A stretch of DNA of 10,932 nucleotides from positions 1 to 10,932 of the forward strand of contig JAUWMS010000032.1 of assembly GCA_030613045.1 (NCBI GenBank), given 5' to 3'. Each line of letters opens with the position of its first letter. The first letter of the stretch is position 1. This document shows, in pieces, positions 6,893 to 10,932 of this stretch. A model generated the notes under the pieces. That model did not search any database. It was not told the DNA's origin and saw only the letters and a list, made by a program, of their open reading frames with translations. The translations under genes and the position numbers were made by a program. The DNA is from Candidatus Latescibacterota bacterium (GTDB taxonomy: Bacteria; Latescibacterota; 4484-107).

Positions 6893-6920
6893 TCGGATCG
6901 CTCCTTTCGTATTCGTGGGG

Positions 6921-6983
6921 CAGGGATCGGGGATCGGGGGCCAGGGACCAGCCCTTCCCCTGACCCCTGACCCCTAACCCCTG
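6921..6983. repeat. G-rich imperfect palindrome in the recA leader
   Basis: The left arm at 6921-6949 and the right arm at 6955-6983 are each 29 bases and align end to end as inverted copies, 20 of 29 identical by my count. Most mismatches are G/A transitions, which G-U pairing would tolerate in RNA. Each arm consists of about four 7-base units near TCAGGGG. The spacer is five bases. The element occupies most of the 100 bases between the TPR gene and recA and ends about 28 bases before the recA start. The RNA form could fold into a long hairpin just ahead of the recA ribosome binding site. Confidence 0.8.
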
Positions 6984-6992
6984 CTTTTCCGG

Positions 6993-8690
6993 TCATTTCC
7001 CAATCAACTCCAATTTCTTCTGCACCGACCGGTTGTCGGGATCCAGTTCCAGCGATCGTTTCCATTGGGTCTTCGCCTTCTCCGTATCCCCAAGCGCCTC
7101 GGCCACATCTCCGAGATGCTCTGTAATCACCGCATTTTTCTGCTCCAGTTGCGTGGCTTGTTCGATATAGCGCTCCGCCTTTTTCAAATTTCCGAGACGA
7201 AAATAGACCCACCCTAAGCTGTCGAGAAAAGCCCCGTTTTGAGGCTCTTTGACCACGGCTTTTTTCAGCATCGTTAGGGATTCGTCCAGCCGGATGCCTT
7301 TGTCCGCGAAGAGATACCCCAGATAATTCAGCGCCAATGTATGTTCCGGATCCACCGACAGCAGCTTTTCAAACGTGTGGATTCCCTCCTCGAGCTGTCC
7401 CGCCCGATCCTGTACGCGGCCCAATTCAAACAGATACGTCACATTCTCCGGATCGAGCGCCACGGCCTTTTTCAGCGCAGCAACGGCTCCCTGAAAATCC
7501 TTTAGATCCGCCGTGGCCACGCCGAGGAAAAACCATATTCTGCTGTTGTGGGGAAAAAGCTCCAGCCCTTGTCTCAACAATGATTGCGCCTCGGCATAGC
7601 GCTTCATACTGAGATAGAGATATCCCGCGTTCACCCATCCGTCCTCGTTGTGTTCATCGAGTCGAATGAGGTTCTGGAAAGCCTTCAGCGCCTCCGGGAA
7701 GTTTTCCATCTCGGTCAGACTTCGTCCGAGGTAATAATACAGCGGTGCGTCGTCCCCACAGCGCGCCAGGGCATCCCGGGCAATACGACAGCAGTCTTCG
7801 TACGCTTCGAGGTGATAATAGGCCATCGCCAGATTTTGCGCGATTTCCGGGTCTTGCGGCAACTTTTTGAAATGAACGATCGCCCGGTCCCATTTCTCAG
7901 CGGCCATATAGAGCGCTCCGAGTCGCTTCCGAATCCGCTCATGGGTCGATCTTTGCTCCAAAGCGTCCTCATAAACCGAAAACGCCTCCTCCGTTTTTCC
8001 GCATTCTTCGAGAAGATCCCCTAGAGCGAAAGCCACTTCCTCGAGTCCTGGATATTCTTGCAGCATATTTCGGTACAAAATCTCGGCCTGGCCCATCCGA
8101 CCGGTCATTCTGTAAACGGAGGCCAATCGCATCCGGATCTCCGGAGAAGGATGCCGTCTCTGAAGTTCCTCCAAGAGCGCGATGGCTTGCTCCGGCTCCT
8201 TCTTCCTCAAATGGAGCACCACGAGATGAAAAACCTCCTGGGGGGCATACTCCTGCATTTCGACGATCTGTTCCGACTGCCTGATGGCATCATCCAGATC
8301 TCCGGTCCGGGCGTATAGCATGGACAGGAAGCGGCGCGCGCGCACCGAACCGGGATCGGCATGCACGGCTTTTTCCATAAATCCCAGAGCGGTCTCCTGC
8401 TCGCCCACGATCAGATAGTCGCGGGCCAGGGCTTGATAAACCGGAGCCGAAGTCGGATCGTCGGCCAAGAGCGCTCCCAATTCCACGATGGCTTTATCGT
8501 AATCCCCCTGAAATTCAAACACCTTGGCCCGGACGAAACGATCCACAACCCGGGGGGAAATTCCAGGAGTTTCCAGAGCGGCATCGGAGGAAGCCTTCAT
8601 CCCTTTGGTCGCGGCGCATCCCCATGCCTGAACCATACTCGCAAGCAGCAGCATTATCAAGCCGTGTTTCATCGTTTTCCCCTTGTTCAT
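6993..8690 (-). CDS. TPR-repeat lipoprotein
   Basis: A 565-residue protein made almost wholly of tetratricopeptide repeats (roughly 15 by eye), a scaffold for protein-protein contacts. The N-terminus MKHGLIMLLLASMVQAWGC has a basic start, a hydrophobic core and a cysteine after AWG; this is a plausible though imperfect lipobox (Trp at -2), so an exported, lipid-anchored protein is likely. The C-terminal segment with ALNYLGYLFADKG, NGAFLDSLGWVYFRLGN and ITEHLGDV is a recurrent signature of large bacterial TPR lipoproteins. ATG 8690 is used here; ATG 8672 is an alternative with AAGGGG six bases upstream. A promoter lies just ahead. recA begins 100 bases downstream, so the two may share a transcript. 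The specific partner or pathway is unknown. Confidence 0.9.
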   Translation of the reverse strand: MNKGKTMKHGLIMLLLASMVQAWGCAATKGMKASSDAALETPGISPRVVDRFVRAKVFEFQGDYDKAIVELGALLADDPTSAPVYQALARDYLIVGEQETALGFMEKAVHADPGSVRARRFLSMLYARTGDLDDAIRQSEQIVEMQEYAPQEVFHLVVLHLRKKEPEQAIALLEELQRRHPSPEIRMRLASVYRMTGRMGQAEILYRNMLQEYPGLEEVAFALGDLLEECGKTEEAFSVYEDALEQRSTHERIRKRLGALYMAAEKWDRAIVHFKKLPQDPEIAQNLAMAYYHLEAYEDCCRIARDALARCGDDAPLYYYLGRSLTEMENFPEALKAFQNLIRLDEHNEDGWVNAGYLYLSMKRYAEAQSLLRQGLELFPHNSRIWFFLGVATADLKDFQGAVAALKKAVALDPENVTYLFELGRVQDRAGQLEEGIHTFEKLLSVDPEHTLALNYLGYLFADKGIRLDESLTMLKKAVVKEPQNGAFLDSLGWVYFRLGNLKKAERYIEQATQLEQKNAVITEHLGDVAEALGDTEKAKTQWKRSLELDPDNRSVQKKLELIGK

Positions 8691-8723
8691 TCATTCCACC
8701 CGAAACACCGTATCGTATTCCTA

Positions 8724-8752
8724 AATATAACTTTTAACCTCCCGGAAGTCAA
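8724..8752 (-). promoter_or_regulatory. Sigma-70-like promoter of the TPR gene
   Basis: On the minus strand TTGACT (8752-8747) and TATATT (8729-8724) are separated by exactly 17 bases. Each differs from consensus by one base. Transcription would start near 8717, giving a leader of about 26 bases before ATG 8690. An A-rich run lies just upstream of the -35 element. It could also drive recA and the genes beyond. Confidence 0.75.
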
Positions 8753-8786
8753 CGGTTTTTTTGCCGGAATTCCACCCCCTTCGGGG

Positions 8787-8889
8787 AATGTCAACTGTCA
8801 AAATCCGAATGCCATAAGCAGCTCAAAGACCAAAGGGCAAAGTCCGGATGGTGCGCTATTTGGCTTTTGAGCTCTGAAATTTGACATTT
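8787..8889. repeat. Degenerate inverted repeat with AATGTCAA ends
   Basis: The left arm begins AATGTCAA at 8787 and contains AGCTCAAAGACCAAAG; the right arm, read inverted from 8889, begins AAATGTCAA and contains AGCTCAAAAGCCAAA. The match is patchy. Part of the right arm (8866-8889) recurs at 9031-9054 in direct orientation, 20 of 24 bases identical. Confidence 0.55.
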
Positions 8890-8919
8890 AAGTAGGTGGA
8901 CAGAATAAAACTACAATTT

Positions 8920-8991
8920 CACCACGGATGCACGGAGAACCCCTGGGCAAGAGGGTGAAGAGCTTTGGTTTCTTTCGTGTCTTTCGTGGTG
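8920..8991. repeat. CACGAAAGA-unit palindrome
   Basis: The left arm at 8920-8941 reads CACCACGGATGCACGGAG and continues AACC. The right arm at 8967-8991, read on the minus strand, starts CACCACGAAAGACACGAAAG and also ends AACC. Each arm has two units of 8-9 bases after a shared CAC, and a spacer of about 25 bases separates them. The design matches the elements in alaS and before recA, but the unit sequence is different. Confidence 0.75.
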
Positions 8992-9030
8992 GGCATAAGA
9001 AAATAATTTTGTCCAAGAACTTATTTGTCA

Positions 9031-9054
9031 TTTGAGCTTTAGAATTTGATATTT
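9031..9054. repeat. Second copy of a 24-base direct repeat
   Basis: Starts TTTGAGCTTTAGAATTTGA and matches 8866-8889 at 20 of 24 positions in the same orientation. The two copies bracket the palindrome at 8920-8991. Confidence 0.6.
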
Positions 9055-9064
9055 CATTCTGCGT

Positions 9065-10744
9065 CTACTCAAATTCCCCCGCATCCCGAATGGTGTACCG
9101 ATATCCCTGCTCGGTCAGGAAAAGCTGGCGGTTGGCCGCAAACTCCTGATCCCGTGTGTCCCGCGTCACCAACGAGTAGAAATGAGCCATCGTCCCCCGT
9201 TTTTTGGGCCGCAAAATACGTCCGAGCCGCTGCGCCTCCTCTTGCCGCGATCCGTACGTCCCCGATACCTGAATGGCCACGCTTGCATCCGGCAGATCCA
9301 CGGCGAAATTGGCCACCTTCGAGACCACCAGAATCCGAAGCTCACCCCGTCTGAATTTGCCGTACAATTCCTCCCGCTCTAAGTTCCCGGTCGCTCCCGT
9401 AATAATAGGCGCATGCAACCGCTGGGCAATCTCCTTCACCTGCTGGATGTAGAGGCCGATCACCAGAATCTGATCCTCCGGATGTTGTTCGATGAGCCGC
9501 TTCAATAATGCGAACTTGGCCGGATTTTCCGATGCGATCCGGAACTTGGCCCGTTTGGACGCCACCGCGTATTCCATCCGCAACTCCGGAGGCATAGGTA
9601 CCCGAATCTCACAGCATTCGGCCGTGGCGATCCATCCCTCCTTCTCCAGTTCCTTCCACGGCACGTCGTATTTCTTCGGTCCGATTAAACTGAACACATC
9701 TGTCTCTAAGCCATCCTCCCGCACCAATGTGGCCGTCAGCCCCAAACGCCGCTTGCTCTGAATCTCCGCCGTGAACCGAAAAACCGGTGCCGGCAAAAGG
9801 TGCACCTCGTCGTAGATCACCAGACCCCAGTTCCCCAGATTGAACAGCGGGAAGTGCGGAAACTCCCCGTCCTTCCGATGCCGATACGTGAGAATTTGAT
9901 AGGTAGTTAGGGTGATGGGGCGAATCTCTTTCCGTTCTCCCGAATACTCTCCGATGTCCTCCGGAGAAAGATCGGTCTTATCCAGCAACTCGTCCCGCCA
10001 CTGGCGAAGGGCTGTGATGCCCGTGGTCAGGATCAGGGTCTCGTTTTTCAGCCGCTCCATCACCGCCATGCCCACCACCGTCTTTCCGGCCCCGCACGGA
10101 AGCACGATCACGCCGCTTCCGCCCTCCAGACCGCCGCCCGCGTAGAAAATGTCCACCGACTCCCGCTGATAAGCCCGAAGTCCGAAGGGTTCGCCTCCTA
10201 TGGTCCGATCCCGAAGCCGAAGCGGCAGATAGGTCCCGCTTACGTACCCGGCCAGATCCTCGACGGGAAATCCGATCCGGATCAGGGCCTGTTTGACGTG
10301 TCCCCGGAACATCGGATGAATCCGGATCGTGCGCGGATCCAAAAGCTCCTTCAAATAAGGTTTTGCCGCCTTCATATTCCAGATTTCCGCCATCAGAACC
10401 GGGTCCTCGGAAACGAGCACGAACTCCCCGTCCTGCTTTATCAGCTTGATCCGACCGTATCGGGAGATCTGATCCGCCACCTCCGCTTTGATGTTCTGCG
10501 GAACTTCGTATTTGCTGAGCCGCTCCAGCGCCTCGACGATGTGCGCTCCGGTCATGCCCGAAGCCGCCGCATTCCACAGGGATACCGGGCTGATCCGATA
10601 CGTGTGAATGTGCTCCGGGCTTTTTTCCAACTCCGCAAACCGCGCCAGCGCATCCCGCGCTTCCTCGTACCGGGGATGGTCCACCTCCAACAGCACGGAA
10701 CGGTCGCTCTGCACAATCATCGGTTGGGTAGGGTCGTAGGTCAT
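9065..10744 (-). CDS. XPB/Ssl2-type superfamily 2 DNA helicase
   Basis: A 559-residue ATP-dependent 3'-5' DNA helicase of the XPB (ERCC3) family, cytosolic; bacterial members are linked to DNA repair, though a precise role is not established here. The N-terminal 170 residues match the XPB-type damage-recognition and N-terminal region. Then come Walker A LPCGAGKT (GAGKT 218-222), DEVH (312-315), TAT (337-339), the XPB-specific RED motif at 342-344 and motif VI QEEAQRLGRILRPK (501-514). The open frame extends to 10816, but those extra residues (LPFTFYASRFTF) come from a repeat. ATG 10744 has AAAGGAG with nine bases of spacing and begins MTYDPTQPMIVQ. No nuclease gene (Bax1-like) is visible beside it within the window. 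Confidence 0.95.
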   Translation of the reverse strand: MTYDPTQPMIVQSDRSVLLEVDHPRYEEARDALARFAELEKSPEHIHTYRISPVSLWNAAASGMTGAHIVEALERLSKYEVPQNIKAEVADQISRYGRIKLIKQDGEFVLVSEDPVLMAEIWNMKAAKPYLKELLDPRTIRIHPMFRGHVKQALIRIGFPVEDLAGYVSGTYLPLRLRDRTIGGEPFGLRAYQRESVDIFYAGGGLEGGSGVIVLPCGAGKTVVGMAVMERLKNETLILTTGITALRQWRDELLDKTDLSPEDIGEYSGERKEIRPITLTTYQILTYRHRKDGEFPHFPLFNLGNWGLVIYDEVHLLPAPVFRFTAEIQSKRRLGLTATLVREDGLETDVFSLIGPKKYDVPWKELEKEGWIATAECCEIRVPMPPELRMEYAVASKRAKFRIASENPAKFALLKRLIEQHPEDQILVIGLYIQQVKEIAQRLHAPIITGATGNLEREELYGKFRRGELRILVVSKVANFAVDLPDASVAIQVSGTYGSRQEEAQRLGRILRPKKRGTMAHFYSLVTRDTRDQEFAANRQLFLTEQGYRYTIRDAGEFE

Positions 10745-10753
10745 AGAGAGGGA

Positions 10754-10760
10754 CTCCTTT
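10754..10760 (-). promoter_or_regulatory. Ribosome binding site deciding the helicase start
   Basis: AAAGGAG on the minus strand, nine bases before ATG 10744, supports this start over the longer open frame that reads through the repeat to 10816. Confidence 0.8.
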
Positions 10761-10771
10761 GGATAGGGAAA

Positions 10772-10813
10772 CGTAAAACGGGAAGCGTAAAACGTAAACG
10801 GCAAGACGGGAGG
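10772..10813. repeat. CGTAAAA-unit tandem repeat ahead of the helicase
   Basis: Six consecutive units of 6-7 bases (CGTAAAA, CGGGAAG, CGTAAAA, CGTAAA, CGGCAAG, CGGGAGG, one spacer base). The unit family is the same as at 5772-5808 between recA and recX. Only one arm is visible here; no inverted partner is seen nearby. On the minus strand it lies within the helicase leader, upstream of the ribosome binding site. Confidence 0.7.
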
Positions 10814-10818
10814 CAAAA

Positions 10819-10932
10819 TTAGGGGAGGGGGACGTTTTGCAGCAGGTCAGGAAACACTTCATGGGTATCTGATTGAGCGCTGTTATGGGCGGTTTGGTAT
10901 GGGATGCCCGGCTCACGTAAGACGTGGTTGCG
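10819..10932 (-). CDS. Possible 3' end of an unidentified gene
   Basis: A minus-strand frame is open from the window edge for 37 codons, reading PGIPYQTAHNSAQSDTHEVF near its middle and ending PDLLQNVPLP before TAA at 10821-10819. I do not recognise it. The stretch is short enough to be open by chance, so this is only a possibility; the neighbouring frame in this region is a shadow of the helicase gene. Confidence 0.25.
   Translation of the reverse strand, partial: RNHVLREPGIPYQTAHNSAQSDTHEVFPDLLQNVPLP

Larger units (their letters stand above)
8691..9064. other. 374-base intergenic region, no gene
   Basis: No supported coding region on either strand. It holds the TPR-gene promoter (8724-8752), a degenerate inverted repeat (8787-8889), a short-unit palindrome (8920-8991) and a second copy of a 24-base direct repeat (9031-9054). 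No convincing terminator for the helicase is visible; the palindrome at 8920-8991 could slow transcription, but it is followed by only a mixed AT-rich stretch. Confidence 0.75.

Noticed and set aside
6080..6970. Plus-strand open frame of 296 codons opposite recA
   Set aside because: Shadow of the GC-rich recA gene; histidine/arginine-rich translation without domain features.
8769..8789. CCCC-TTC-GGGG hairpin as a terminator
   Set aside because: The stem is short and no T-run follows on either strand.
8791..8806. Second TTGACA-like hexamers upstream of the TPR gene
   Set aside because: No -10 element at suitable spacing; the 8724-8752 pair is far better.
10745..10816. N-terminal extension of the helicase
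   Set aside because: Translated from repeat sequence; ATG 10744 has a good ribosome binding site.

Overview
The window reads as a piece of chromosome from a moderately GC-rich, free-living environmental bacterium. Every gene I can support lies on the minus strand, so the biological order runs from high to low coordinates. The recA-recX-alaS order, an XPB-type helicase and a TPR lipoprotein with a family-typical C-terminus fit Nitrospirota, Desulfobacterota or a related lineage. That placement is an inference, because no rRNA or lineage-specific marker is present.

Layout in transcription order: (1) 10932-10745 is a leader with a possible gene tail at the window edge and a short-unit repeat. 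(2) 10744-9065 is an XPB/Ssl2-type DNA helicase. (3) 9064-8691 is a 374-base intergenic region holding two inverted-repeat elements, a pair of direct repeats and a good sigma-70-like promoter. (4) 8690-6993 is a TPR lipoprotein. (5) 6983-6921 is a G-rich imperfect palindrome filling the recA leader. (6) 6892-5822 is recA and 5757-5107 is recX, separated by a hairpin/repeat that contains the recA stop codon. (7) 5087-2614 is a compact toxin-antitoxin island: an MNT/HepT pair, a HEPN/MNT pair in the opposite order, a RelE-family antitoxin with a frameshifted toxin, and an orphan antitoxin. (8) 2558 to beyond base 1 is alaS, missing only its C-terminal end.

recA-recX-alaS is a familiar bacterial gene order, so the toxin-antitoxin genes look like cargo inserted between recX and alaS. 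Gaps of 19-50 bases and overlaps suggest that much of the recX-to-alaS stretch is co-transcribed. Parts of the island are visibly AT-richer than recA: a 60-base block in the toxin is 43% GC, against 65% for one in recA.

The most unusual signal is a set of short-unit inverted-repeat elements. Each has arms built from several 7- or 9-base units, the second arm is an inverted copy of the first, and a short spacer separates them. At least three unrelated unit sequences share this design, and a further single-arm copy precedes the helicase. One copy, exactly 81 bases long, lies in frame inside alaS and adds 27 residues just before the zinc-binding editing domain.
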